This document shows positions 37,401 to 51,600 of a stretch of DNA of 64,000 nucleotides, in pieces; within the stretch, counting starts at the first letter, position 1; each line of letters begins with the position of its first letter. This DNA comes from Apodemus sylvaticus (taxonomy: Eukaryota; Chordata; Mammalia; Rodentia; Muridae): contig NC_067473.1 of assembly GCF_947179515.1 (NCBI RefSeq), positions 125,595,259-125,659,258 on the forward strand. The letters run 5' to 3'. The position numbers and the translations under genes are program-made. The notes under the pieces are model-generated. The model did no database searches, was not told where the DNA came from, and saw only the letters and a program-made list of their open reading frames with translations.

Positions 37401-40400
37401 TGGTACTTCTATCAAGTGTTAGTTTATCCCTGAGGCTGCCCTCTGGGGTAAGGAAAACTCGATACAGCAGAAGTCTGTTACAGGAACACCTGCTAAAGGC
37501 TTCAAAAATAATATCAGTCTTCAAAGGAGGAGGGTAAGCATGATAAGCTCCCTCCACTTGGCTACATTTTCAGAGCTGATGTTAAATTAGACAGTAAAAC
37601 ATACCGACGCATGCAAAAGAGCACTTAAGACTTCTTATCATGAGCACCTGTTCCACTCCACCCTGTGAAGCCTGGTTCACGAAGTCCCCTTAATAGTGGA
37701 AAAGATCTTATGTCAGAGATCACAGCCAGGAGGAGAGGTGAGTGGATCAAAGGCACAGGGACACGGTAGGTCGAGTGGCAATTTCTGGTTCCTGAAATTA
37801 TGCCTGCACTCATTGTCTGGACCAGCAAACTTACTCTGTAAGAGGCCAGGTGGTAAATAACTTAAGTTGTGTAAACCATGTGATATTTGTCACAACTACT
37901 CAAATTCTGCTTCTATTACAGTGTCCAAGCAGCATAGACAATACAAAGTCAGTGTGGTTGTGTTCTACTGAAACTTTACTAACAGAAACAAGGAGCAGGC
38001 CAGCACTGGGCACATTATTATTTGCTACCTTCTTGACGGCCGGGCAATCAGTTTGTGTTTCTAGGAGACTCTAATTCTAGGTGTGGTACAGTTCTGTACC
38101 CGCATGTCAGTCTCCTCTCTCTACCAGGCTTAGCTACCTGCAAAACTGTGCTCACCATCCCTCTACAAAGAAGACTTCCTTTCTGGCTCGCCCATGCTGG
38201 ATGGACATCTCCAGTTGCACTCTGTACTGCCCGTCTTTTCCAGCTCTTCAGAAGTAAATGAAACCCCGCTTCCCAGCTTTGGCACATTCTTTGACGGTGA
38301 CCCAGGTTGCATCCTGCAGCCGATGGAAAGAGTTCAGCCAATGCGGCTATCATGGAGCACAGTGAGCTCCACAGAGTGTGTGTCTCTCTCAAACTGTCCC
38401 AACTATTCTGAAGCAGCCTGAGCTGGCCAGCTAGTCCTCACATCCAATCACTGATGACCTTTAATTCTCTTCAAGCCGTTAGGATGACTTGAACTCTTAA
38501 CAAGAAATACAAAATCTTCCATAATTTTAAACCACTAAAGTTAGCAAAAATCCAAATTACAACTCTTTGCTTGAACTTCTGAAGAACTCATAGTTTTTTT
38601 TTGTTGTTGTTGTTTTGTTTTTTTACACAATCTAGCCCTGAACAGGGAAAGAAAACTGTAACCTGCCCAGCATACTTTCAACTCTCTCACCTCCAGCCCA
38701 CCATTCCTGCTGCCATCCTGGAGACGGTTGATCAGACCCTCCACAGGACAACTCTGGCTGTGCAGAGCACTTTGCACACCACAGCTCTGCTCTGGGGTTA
38801 TGAGACTGCCACTTAGCACACAGCTCACTGCTCAACCTCAGCAGGCACTCAAAGTCTGGTCAGACACGGGAAACTATGTGACATAGCTTTACACATCATA
38901 CATGTAACTAGCACGATGTGAGGCAAGCAGAGACCCACCCTGAAGTTTAACCGGAAGCACAGAGAGGCCTTCATGCTTCTTAGGGAGGTGTGTGCATTCA
39001 GATGCGTCATGATGGGAGGAGTGGAGCACATGGACAGCCATACTGTGCGTGGCTCTCTAAAGTCTACTCTGAAACAGACTGAAGCTGGCCAGTTCACTAG
39101 TCCTCACATCCCATCATTGATGGCCTTTAGTTCCACATCAAACCACATGCAGATGACAAGTTCAAAAGAACAAGGCACCCCTGAGCAGGCCACATATTTA
39201 TTTATACACATTTATAAACACTTTTTCAATATAAAAGTCACACTGAGACTTTATATATGTTATACATGCAGAGTATAGCATATCTAATTAAAAAGCACAT
39301 ATACAATCCACATGATCATCCCTCAGATCAAGACAGAAACCTGCCACCTCCTGACATTCTCTTAGCTGTTATTCTTCTCAAACCAAACCTATAATTTCTT
39401 CCAACTATGAATAATTTTGTCTGTTTGTATGCTTTATATACACAAAATCATTCCATGTAAACTCTTCTATTTCTGGCTACTTTTGCTCACATTTTAAGAT
39501 CTACTCAGACTGCTCTTTTCTACTGAGAAAGAGTGTGTGTGTATGCATGCATGTCTGCATGTTCATGTGCATGTGCGTGTGCATGTAACAGAGTCTAGGT
39601 GTGTAGCCCAGGCTTGGCACTACTCTCACCCTCCTAGAGTTTGAGCCTCCACACAACTATAGCATGGTATTTCTACTGACATTTAATTTGGTTATTTGTT
39701 TTTTGTTTGTTTTTTCCACTCCATTTTTTAACCAGCACTGGAGTATTTCCAGCTGGAACTATTGTGAAAATCATAACCACGAACACAGGAAAGTCTTCCA
39801 AATATACCTGTTGGTGCATATCTGGTAGGCATGCAAGAGCCAGTCCTGACATTACACACAGTCATCAGGCATGCAAATCTCTAGCCTCACTAGGACACTG
39901 GTAGCGTTCGTGTAGACTGCCTTCTCCAAGGTTGAAATGAACCTGAGAAACAGTTTAAGTACCCATCTTATGCTGTTTCACTTAACCACGTTTGGAAGTC
40001 ACATCTTGCTCCTGTCCCCCACTTCTCAGCAAAACCTACTATGTTACAAGAGCCAGTGAGATAGCTCAAAGGCACTTGCTGCCAGTCTAGCAACCGTAAG
40101 GTCAATCACTGGGCCCACATGGTGGGAGCTGGATACTGAAAAGTCTATGTATCTATCTAGGTATTTATCTACCCATCCATCTGTCCGTCTATCTATCTCA
40201 GAGTAAGTGTAACAAAAACTTAAGTATTAGGAACATAGCTCAGAACCACAGAAGTTCAATCTAATGACCTTGTTTGGCTGTTAAATGAGGACTTAACAAT
40301 GAGCACAATGATGATGACATGTGTAAGGTATAAGCTGGCAAGAATAATGTTGAGATTAATGCCTGCATACATCCTGAATACACGGCCCAGGAGAGTTTTA

Positions 40401-43400
40401 AACCAAGTGAGCACAGAAGAGCTTTCCAAGGCCAACCTAGAGAAAAGTTCAACATGACAATCAGAGGCATTGTTGCCCCACTCGCCTGGTTTATAACCAT
40501 CTTCCTAAGGAGAAAACCAAAACCATCTGTCCCGTTGTGCGAACTGACAACCTGCTTGAAGACACTAGTATCTTTTAAGACGGCCCAGCCCAGAAGGTTT
40601 GGAGGACAGGAAGTGAGAATGGAGTGAGCGAGTCTCTTGCTCACTGCCTCTCCCCTGCTGCTAGTGAATCACCCATTCCCTGGGGAATTCTGGCAGATTC
40701 TCAGCCTGGCTGCAGATGACGTTCTGAATCTGTTTATTCAGGTGGAGATTGGATAAAAAACAAGAGCAGCCCAGTGGCAGGATAAACAGCCTCCGCTAGG
40801 CAGGGTCAACCCTGCTAAGGCAGGACTGGGCTGTGTCAACCAGTCTCCCAGCCGGAGCCGGCTCACTTCCTTCAGGATCACTGACCCCCTTGGGGTCCTC
40901 AACAGACAGTTTCCATGAACTCTCTGGAAAGAAAAAAGAACGAACGGCCCCGGGGACACTGCTGCAGCAGACCCATGCGGTGCCCCCACCGTGGGCTTAC
41001 CAGGACTGAGCTAGAAGCAACAGGTCCACAAAGAAGAGACCCAGACAATCAAGGAGCAGTCAGCATCATTTAAGTCTAGAGCAGTGGCTGTCAACCTTTG
41101 GGTCTCAATCCCTTGGGGGTTCTAACAACCTTCTCACAAGCATATCAGCTATGCTGAATGTCAGCTATTTACATTGCGGTTCATAGCTGTAGCAAAATTA
41201 CAGTTATGAAGTAGCAATGAAAATAATTTTATGGTTAGGGCCCCCATATGAGGAACTATATTAAAGGGCTGCAGTATTAGGAAGTGCTAGAAGCTCAGGT
41301 GTGGAGGGATCCTGCCCAGGAGGAACTGGTTCAGGAGACGTGGTCCTAACTGTCAGAGTGTTGTTGCATCCTATATAAAGATGCACAAATAAAACAGTAA
41401 CAAAGAATGTCCTCGAGAAAACATACATTACTGGGTAAAAAGGGCCCCGTGAAAAGACTTTCTAATACATATTCAGAAGAACAGCATTCTGAGAAACTCT
41501 GAGAAGATAAAAACACCCAGACAGTAGGGTATCAGTAGTTGCCAAGAAGGGATAGGGAAGGGGGAGGGATTGTAAAACAGGTGGAATCTCAGGGTAGTCA
41601 CTGCACATTCAGATCCACAGACCTGTATCAACTTTTGGTTCATCAAGTATAAATAATGAAGCACAGTAAGACCAGGGAAGCAACCACTGGGGCGGAAGGG
41701 GGTGCTAGAGGAATGCTCCGTACAACTATTCTATAAGCCTGTACCTGCTCTAAAAATATATAATTAAAAATAAAACCTCAGCCAGGAGCAGATGGCCCGT
41801 GCCAATAATCTGATCACTTGGGGGATGAGGCAGGGGAAGACTGAGCTTGAAGCCAGCCAGTGAGAGCAGAGTTACCTGGGCTGCAAGGTGAGACAGTCTC
41901 AAATCTCTGCTCCACCTCAAAAGTCTCCTGAAGCCTTGAGGTCACAGCAGCAGAAGGCAAAGTCCACACTGGCTGAGTGTGTCCACTTCTCATTACCACT
42001 ATACCCTCAATACCCAGAAAAATGCTTAGAATACAGAAGTTGCTCTACCAGGGTTTGTTGAGAAAACAAGTGAATTACAACTCTAGTTCAACCTGACAAT
42101 TACATAGAAAAAAATACAAATCAAACCATCAAGCCTAACCTTTTGTAACAAAGGAGTTAAAAGTAAAGCAGAGAGTTAACTCTCTTTTCTGCATAAGGAA
42201 CCTATGGGCAATTTTAAAGAAAACAGTGGGGAGAAGTGGGTTTCTGAGTTACTCACACCTTTCTGGTGTTCACTTAGCCCCAAACACTGAGACTCTGGAT
42301 GGGCCCAAGGTAGCAACAATGAGTGAGACACTGCTAGATCAAGACTGGCTGCTGTTTCTTTTGCCTGCTCAGGACGGCAGGCTGAGTCATCCTAATGTCA
42401 CCAGCACAATGCTTTCCCACTCCCTCAGAAGGGTTCCAATCAGATGCCACTGACCAGTGTGTTCTAAAAGCCACATCTGCCTTTAATCCCTGGGGACTCA
42501 TGCTGGGATCCCCAATACTGGCTGGGACTTGGACTTCCTTCCATCCCTGCAGGAAGGGAATCTGTCCAGATATCTGGGCAGGGCAGCATGGTGTCTATCA
42601 GAGTCATGAGACCATCAGAATTCCCACCTACACACAGACATCCTACATGGAAAGCCACAAATCAATTCTTTCCTGGTCAAAGCCACCAACACGGCCCCCA
42701 GATGCTCTCTCAGCTTAATCTTCCATGTCCCCCTATGAGGTACATCTGTTACCTCACACATCCTAGCTCACCCGTGCTGCTTCCCTGCATCCCCTCCACT
42801 ACGCCTTAGCAGATTGCCAGGCTGTCAAGCCTCCATCGCTGGCACAACCAAAGGGCCAAGGGTTCAGCAAGACCAGCCTGGCCTCTCCTGACTTAGAGTA
42901 AACAAGTCTAAGGCCAGTCTTGCACGTCATGGCCCATGCCTGTAGGAGAGAAAACTCCTACACAGAACAATGAGGAGCACAGATTCTCCCAGCCCCAGGG
43001 TCTGGGCAGTTGTCTCTGAACAACCAAGTCAGGCAAAGCCAGGCAGCACTCATGTTACAGCCCAGTCCCTTGTCCTTAGCAGTGCTCGAAGTGGATTTTA
43101 ATTCCTGTTACTGGGATGGAGAAGGAGGAAAGGCAGGAGATGGCAGATGGGAAGACCTTTTCAGGCCAGCAACATACCCCAGCTACTCTGACCAAGAAGC
43201 CATGACGAACAGTCTCTCTCCACTAAGGGCTCTATCCAGCAAGGGTTCTCATGAAAGAGACCCCCCCCCCAAATGCTGGTTTGTAAGGGGAGCCCCAACT
43301 CTTGTGCTCCCTCTTTCTACTGACCTTACTAGCCAGGACCAGATAAAAGGTGTAACTAGAATGAGAAACAGCAGGGTAACCTCATTCCACATTCTCAAAC

Positions 43401-46400
43401 AGAGCAGACTCTGTCATATGGTCATACTTTATGTCATCCTTGGGTGTCAAGTAGACACCAGAACATCGTCCATCCAATGTAGTAAGCCAGAGGCAGGATT
43501 GCCAGTGTGCATGGTGACCATTCTAAAAATCCTAGACAGAAAGAAAAGTAGGGCATGGCTCTCACCATCAGAGTAGACACAGCAATCAAATCTTCACTCT
43601 TACTATTTTGCACAATTACCACTGTGCTTTCCTATTTGGTAAATAAGCTTATTTAAAAAAAATAAAAATAAAAACCAGTTAAATGCACATTGGATGCTGT
43701 AGGATCATTATAATCTTTTTAAAAATTATTTTCTTAGATTTTATTTATTTTATGTATAGAAGTGTTTTTGTTTTTGTTTTTTTTTCTGAATATATATATC
43801 TGTGCACATTTGTGCAGTACCTATAAAGGACAGAGGAGGACACCAGAGTTCCTGGGCCTGGAGTCATGTAGGTGCTGGGAATTGAATATTGGTCCTCTGG
43901 AAAAGCAATCAAGACTCTTAACCACTGAGCCATCACTCTGACCCTTGTGAGACCTAATCTTTAACTGGAAATACCTAGGTATGGGGCACAGCCTTCACTG
44001 ATTAGCTATGTGTGCACTCTGCACAGAAGAAGATTTTGGATACTGCAGTCTGGAGTCTCCTATAGAACCCTGTACCCTAACACAGTCTGACAGCATGTGA
44101 GCCTACTCTAGGTGGTAGACACCTAGAGTAGACACCAGCCATTGTAGCTGGAACCTGGATTAAACTCACTGGAGCTTATTCACAGATAGGCTGGCCTGCC
44201 CACTTTGCAGATGGAAATGACTTTATACAGGAGCTCAGAATGTAAATCCCATACTCTCAGCGATGATGGAGGAGGGTGGTCATCAGATCTTTGGGGAAGA
44301 GATCATCAATGAACAGAGCCCAGAACCTCCCATCAGAAAGAAGCATCCCCTGTGCTGGACTACCATATGATCAGAACAGTGGTAAGACCTATCTCTATAG
44401 ATGCTGAGGAAGTAAATGAACCTAGGAAACATTGCATATCTACCCTAGTGACCCACACACCTGCAAAGGCCTTCTCAGGCCCTTAGCCCACCATCTATAA
44501 ACACATTGCTGCTCTAGGGCATTAGACCTCCTCTATATACAGAGTCTGACTAACGTGGTGAGCTTCCCCTTGCCTACACAGAAGCACCGCTCATTTCTAG
44601 GCTGAAAGCATGATGACACAGAAGCATTCTCCAAGGAGAGGCCTTCCACCCTCTGCTCCCAACCATGCCAGTCGAGGCTGATCCAGATCCAAACTCAGAG
44701 GCTACACCCTGGCTGGGAGTCATCCAGCTCACTAGGGTGTAATCCCAGGTGTTCTCAGATTCCTAGCTATGATGTCCTGTGCGCAGAAGAAGCCCAAGAA
44801 GAGAACAGAAAGATGAAGCCAGGATGTCCTAGAAATTTCTTCAGGGGCTACCAAAGGGCTGCTTGCCACCGAAACATTCTCCTAGGTCCATAAGCCAGCT
44901 TTGAAATAGCCCTGCAGTTCCAGGCAGAGGAGGAAGCTGTTTCAGCATTTGGCTGCAGCCTCTAAGACAAAGTCCTCTCCCTCTGGGGAGTTATACCATG
45001 TTGAGCCTTTAAAAATAAAACCAGGCCTGTTTCCTGCCTCATCTGGAGGACTTTTGATCTCCTGATCACAAGATTTAGACTCTCTCTTACCACACGACTT
45101 CCCAAGCCTTTCAGCATATGAACTAAGTACACTTGGAGAATCAAGGATGGGCTTATGAACTGGCCCTTTAATGATGCCCTCCTTATCCACCCCATACATG
45201 ACACAACTGCCACAGCACCAGAGCAACACCACAGTCAATGTCACTGTGCTGCACCCCCGAATACCAGACCCCCATGCAGTCTGCTCTGCAGGCCCACCAG
45301 GGCAAGCATGTGCTGTTTCTTTCTTGCATTTAAAGCATGTCATAGTGCACTTAAATGCCAAAAGTAAGCCTGCAAAACATATGGGGAAAAAAAAAAAGAA
45401 GAGAAAAACATTCAGCTTAGCCCTAGGCAAATTCTTAGACCTGACCCTAAAAGCACAATCCAGAAGGTGAGGAAGTAATGTACTAGATTTTACCTCCAAA
45501 TATCAGAGTAGGGGAAAACATGTTCACACCACACATCCAGTGCAGACCCAGGATCTGGGTATGTAAAGACCTTATGAAACTCAAATACCAAAAGTAAAGT
45601 AAAATACTAGTTTGAAAATAAACAAGAAGTCTGACATTTCAGCAAAAAGATTCACAGACAGTTGGGCACTGTGGTACAAGAGCCAGCCTGGGCTGTATCA
45701 AAAATACAGCAAAAACTAAAATAGCCCACAGGTAGCAAATAAGACAGGAGACAATGTTCAACATCACTGACCATCAGCGAAATGCAAATTTAAATCACAA
45801 TGAAAAAAAAATATATATATATATTTAAGAAGTTAGCAGAATAGCCAAAGAATTAAAAAATAAAATATATCACCAAACACTAACCAGAAAACAAAAACAA
45901 AAACAAAAACAAGTGGGTTATCTATACATTGCTTGTAGAAATATGAAATGCCACAGCTATTCTCGAAGAGTCCAGGAGTTTCTTTAAAAACAAACAAACA
46001 AACAAACAAACAAAAAACCATATAAGCCATGCAATGCCAGGCAGCTTGTCCACTGAACTTTGAGGCATGTATCCCAGAATAATGAAAAGGTATGTTCACA
46101 CAAAAACCTGAAGATGAGTGGTCACAGCAGCTTTATTCAGAACAATCAAAACCTGGAAGAAGCACAGATGTCCTTCAATGGGTGAAAGAAAGATTAGACA
46201 AAGTATGATATTTCTACACTATGGAATACAACCTGGAATCAGAAAGGAACAAAGTATCAGCACATAAACCCACATCAACCTCAAGGGAACACTAAGCGAA
46301 AGGACCAATCCCAGCAGACTGTGCTGCACAGCTCCATTTCCGTCTTTAACTCTAACCCAACTCTAACCCAACCCTAACCCAACCCTAACCCAACCCTAAC

Positions 46401-46754
46401 CCTAACCCTAAAAAAGTATAGGCCAATAGCTCCTTGGTGTGGGAGCAGAAGGAAGTGGATACCATGCAAGAGGGCCTTTAGTGGGTATGGATATGTTCTA
46501 GGACTTGACTATATGACATGAATGTCCTGTTATGAAATTTTACAAGATTGTGCCACTGAGGAAATAGAGCTAATGCTATTCAGAGAATTTCTATTTCTCA
46601 CAGCCACTTGTCAATCAACAATTACCCTAAACTAAAAAGTGTAACAAGAACAAAATGCCAGGACAGTCACAGCTGACCGAAGGCCTGGTGCAGTGAGAGA
46701 GCTATACTCCACAGCTTCCAATAAAGAAACTAATATACCAGAAAGCCAAGAATG

Positions 46755-46841
<87 letters not shown>

Positions 46842-48627
46842 TCCAACGGTTTACAAGAGATCCTTCAGAAGGAATTCCTGAAGTAAGATCAATTCTGGGC
46901 AGACTGTCTAATTCCAGGCCTCCTCATTTCAGGTAAAAAAAACCAACAGCCTCAGAGCACAGCAACAAAGCAAGAGCCACCTCACCCCAACCTGAAGCTG
47001 CGGGAGACAGTAAGGAGACCACATTTGCATTTACCTTCGGCACAGAGCCACGTGGTCCAGAAGTGACTTCCCAGCAGCGCTCCCAGGGACAGCACCTTTT
47101 ATCCCGAGGCTCTGCCCCAAGCAGCTGTGCAGAGGCTGCTGGCACTGGAGACGGAGCCCAGGGTGCCAGTGCTGCAGCCTCCCCACACTCACTCAGCACC
47201 CAGTTAAGAAGCTGGGAAGAGAAACCACAAATTGGCACCTTTGCCTCAGCTGTTTGGGTTTGAAATACATCCAGGAAGTGAGGAAACTACTCCGGAATCT
47301 GCCCTAGAGTCATGTCTTCAAGGGCAGGTCCCCATTATGGGCAACTCTGCTGGCATTACCAAAGGGGCTGGGGCTCTGCAGAGGCTTGGCAGCAAGCTCA
47401 CTTCCCTGGATGTGCTCTTAGGAGTAGACAGCCACAGCCCCCAGAGGACCCGGCTGTGGGAGAGGATGGGAGGCTCAGCCTCAACTGCAGAGCGTGGAGC
47501 CTTCCGTGGATTTGCAATCCTTAATGAGAATGAGAGCCAATCTGCTCCAAATGAGCTCACCGAGGCCACCGAGGCCTGCCTGTAAGGTAAGCACTACCTG
47601 GGCAGAGCAGCTTGCCCCACGCTCAGCTCCGAGGTGTCTCACACCTAATTCAACTTGATATGTCAGCTCAGGACTTGACAAAACCCTCCTAAGTGCCCAG
47701 ACCACAAGTTCCAGAACAAAGTGAGCAACTAGCCTGAGAAGTGGAGAGAAGGAAGCTCAGGGAAGATACTGGCCTGCTCTGTGCCTTTCTCATCTCACTG
47801 GACTACTGAATTGCAGCTCAGAACACACGCAGAACAAGGCTTATACACACCAAAGCTGCTATCAACGTTTTATATAAGAAAGGTGGAAGGATAACGTCTG
47901 GTCATTTTTTTTAATTTAAAAAAATGTCTATTTCATATGCCTGTCAATATACCAAGTCATGTCACCTATCAACCTCTGCACAAGTGGGTTGATTCTGCAT
48001 TCCATATATACTGCCCAACAATGACAGGCCTTATGAAAGAAAGGCCTGTCACTTATAAACACGAACACATTTCTTTCACTTGGGCTAGGACAGCTGAAAA
48101 TGGCTCCCAGGTGTGAGCAGACACAATAGGCCCAGCCTTCTTTGCAAGGTCATGCTGCAGGTCAAAGTCAAGCCAGCCATTTTCGGATTAGGTGCACATG
48201 CACAAGAGGCTTCCCCAAGTGCTAACTGGATTAGAAAAACCACCTGCAGGAAGTGGGGAGGGGGAGGAGGGGAGAAGGAAATGGCCCAGTTGGAATGAGT
48301 CTGCGGGTGTGGGCAGGAGCCAGCCCCTTTCACACGGGAGGTTGTGCAACCAGAGCAGCTCTGCTTCCAAGCTGCAAGTCACAGAGCCCTGGGGGGTGTT
48401 CAGAACCCGCTGCTGCAAGGAGTGGCTCCTCCCCTCCAAGTCTTCCGTGGTTTCTCAAGCATCAGGAGCAGCCTGTATTCCCACTGGATCCTGTACTATA
48501 TTGAGAGAGGGAGAGAAAGGGGAGGAACAAAGGGAGAGAGAAGGAGGGGAGAGAGGAGAGGGGAGAAGGGAGAGGAGAGAGAGGAGAGGGAGAGGGAGAG
48601 GGAGAGGGAGAGGGAGAGGGAGGGAGG

Positions 48628-48691
<64 letters not shown>

Positions 48692-51600
48692 ACACCATCC
48701 AAAGGCCTACTATCAGCAGCCGATGCACAACTTCGGCTGCTGAGTTCCCAGAAAGGCAGGGACCTCCATGACCAAGTTGGTATTCCGCCCCCGCCCCCCT
48801 GCCTGGGCTCCCCCAGCTCTGCAGCTGGTGTTCCCTTCACTTTCTCAGCAAATAACTTGCAGATGTACCTCTCATCTCCCTGGCTTACCACCACCCCCAC
48901 TCTCAAAGAACAGGGAGGGGGGGAGAGAGAAGGAAAATGACCAGTCATGACTGTGTAATTTGGCAGGCTCTCTAGGAGGCAGGCCACATGGGCTCCTTTC
49001 CCAGAGAAAGGCTCACTTCAACTGGGGGCAAAAGGACGTCTGCAGTCCAGAACCCCCGGGAAGCTGCTGGGACACAGGACTGATCACTGTGTAAAGCAGA
49101 TATTTTTCTATTTTGAGGCTCACTGGTGGAACCCAGCATCCAATGAGGCTGCAGTTCTGAGTCTACAGGTCCTTCTTGGCCTTTCAACAGAAGCTTGCTG
49201 GCTTGCCTAACAACCCATTTGCTGACAAAGAAAAAAGACAGAAAAAAGCAAATTGGCCCAAACTAAAGCTAGCCATGTCCTAATCGTCCTACAAGTACCC
49301 CTCAATGCCTCAGGGTTTCACTGTGCTAGCCGAACAGTGGTAAATTAAACCCACTGCAGGGAGGAGTAAGAATGGAAGTCTAATATTAGAGTTGTGGATC
49401 AGAGTACACAGGGTAGCCACTGAGATTTCCAAATTCTTGAGTCATGGAGCAAAGATTACAATAGGGACACACGGACAGTGATAGAAATCGGGCAGTGCAT
49501 TAAGGAAGAGAAAGGCACTCCTAAGAATGGGACTGGACTACACAGCTGGGACAGGGCTGAGACCTTTGTCAAAGCTTCCTGCCCTAAGCCTGGAGGCTCT
49601 GCTGGTCATACCCATCACACCTATCCTCTCTTGATGATTTTGTGGGCTTTTGCCTGAACTTCTGGTTCATATAGCCAGGTGGGGAGGGGTTTCCAGCCTC
49701 TCTGCCAACTGGCTTAGACTCTGTTAATCTCTGATACCTTCACGCCATACTCTACTACCACAGACAGGATAAGCAGCCTTGGGTCAAATGACTCTATCGA
49801 GAGTCTTTCCTGTCATGCAAACATCAGCAACATGAAGGGACCTCAGACAGCACCCAGCCCTTGTATGATGATTATCTGTTTCTCTGTCTTTCTCTGCAGG
49901 TAGGTGTTGTTCCTTAGGAAAAGAAGACAGAGCAGTTGTTACTGAACTTCCTAGGAGCCTCCTGGGAGCCTTCCAGCAGATGAGGCTCCCGGGAGCCAGT
50001 TCAACTGCCAAGTCCATGAGGAACCAGCGTGGGCCCCACTGCTCTTCCTTTACTGTGAAGCCTGAGCACTGTGAGGAGATAAAGCAAGCTAAAGCAAGCT
50101 TTAGTTTAGAGGTGCATCTGGGACTGGCCAGCCAACTGTCTCACCTTAAGTTGGAATTTTAGAGAGCAGCCCTGGATGTGAGGAAGACAAGACTTTTATA
50201 GCTCAGGGGTACAGGGTTCCCAAATGGGGAGTTGGCAGGCAAAAAGGGCAGGGCTACAGGAGCAGACCGTAAGCATAACAAGTTAGCCATCACGATTCCT
50301 GAAAAAAAGACAAGGTTGAAAGGTGGGCATAACAGGTGGTCGCAACAAGGTAGCCATAGCAACCCTTTGATGCAAAGAGAGGGCAGCAAGAAGCTTATTA
50401 GCTTCTTGAAATAAAGACATGACTGCCACACCTGAAACAGGCAGCCCAGGACCATTTGTAGTTAAGGTTACAGGGACCATAGCCTAATGCTTGAGAAACA
50501 GGTTTAATCATAAACAGGAAAGAACCTAGTTTTGTCTTTATTATAAGATAGCTTTTATGCCTAAAATGGAGGCAAGCTGGTTCTTCATTATCTCTTTTGC
50601 CTACCAATGATGAGGACTAAAGCCTCCCTGGGGCAGAAGGCTGGGAAAGCAAGAAGAAATGGCAGGGTTATATACAATTCAAAGCTGAGAAAAGACAAGA
50701 GGGGTCCCATTAGGGCAAGGAGAGAACTGCATACCTCACCAACACCCCTTTCTAACTGCCACATGAAACAGAGAGGCACTTCAGGGCTTAGGTGAGGACG
50801 AGGACCTCAGAGAACCCAGTAACTGATATCCATGGTAAGGTAAGTGGCAGTAAGGTGGCTCCTGCCTGGGGAAGCTTCAACAGCCAGCAGGGAGGGCTCT
50901 CCTCGCCTGTTCATGGGCAGCGTGTGTCCTGCCAGGTCAGGGCACACACAGGAGAGCTCCTCGGCTCCTTCCCTCCCTAGCACCAGAGCCCGAGCTGCAG
51001 AGCCCCAAGTAGGCCACCTGCCATTCAACTCTCAGGAGTATTCACCTTGAGCCCACTACTCCAGGTCACCACACGGGTGACACCAGGAAATGTCTGGTTT
51101 ATTGTCTTCCAAAGTCCAACGGGCTTGGGAAGAATACATCAGCCTGGGGCTCCTCTCCCACATCTTACATAAAGCTAGGCAGTGGTCCTCCACAGCAGGA
51201 CAACAGAACCTTGAAAAACATAAGCTAATTCTCTTGTCCCAAACAGAACTATTGACTCAGCTTTCAACACCCTTGATTGTCTTTCTTTTCCTGGTGAGTG
51301 CCAAATCGTACACCAACAAGGGGAGCAGCTACAGCCACCTCAACTGTGCACACTCCACAACGTCCACTTATACAATAGTAAAATGAGCCCCCCATCTGAC
51401 AGTCAGCCTCAGCTATAAAGGATGAATCCATTATTTCATCCTTCCTGGGATAAACATCATGTGCTAAAGAAGGGGCTTTCTCCCATGAGCTCTTTAGTAT
51501 GTCTGCAAATACTGCCCCTTTGGAGACGCACTCACAGAAGTCTAGACAGTTAGGGAGTCAAAGGCAAGAGCCTCTTCTCCATTTATATCTCAGGTGAAGG

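Noticed and set aside
43010..43576. 188-codon open frame on the + strand
   Set aside because: Intronic and antisense to Lrig1, with no recognised domain, signal or splice context; a run of C at 43,261 and ordinary intron composition surround it.
48192..48940. Arg/Glu-rich and Ser/Leu-rich open frames of 160-198 codons
   Set aside because: They are translations of the GA microsatellite at 48,497-48,690 on both strands, not genes.
50159..50455. 98-codon hydrophobic frame on the - strand
   Set aside because: It lies within the LTR-like segment, has no retroviral or other domain and appears to be chance.
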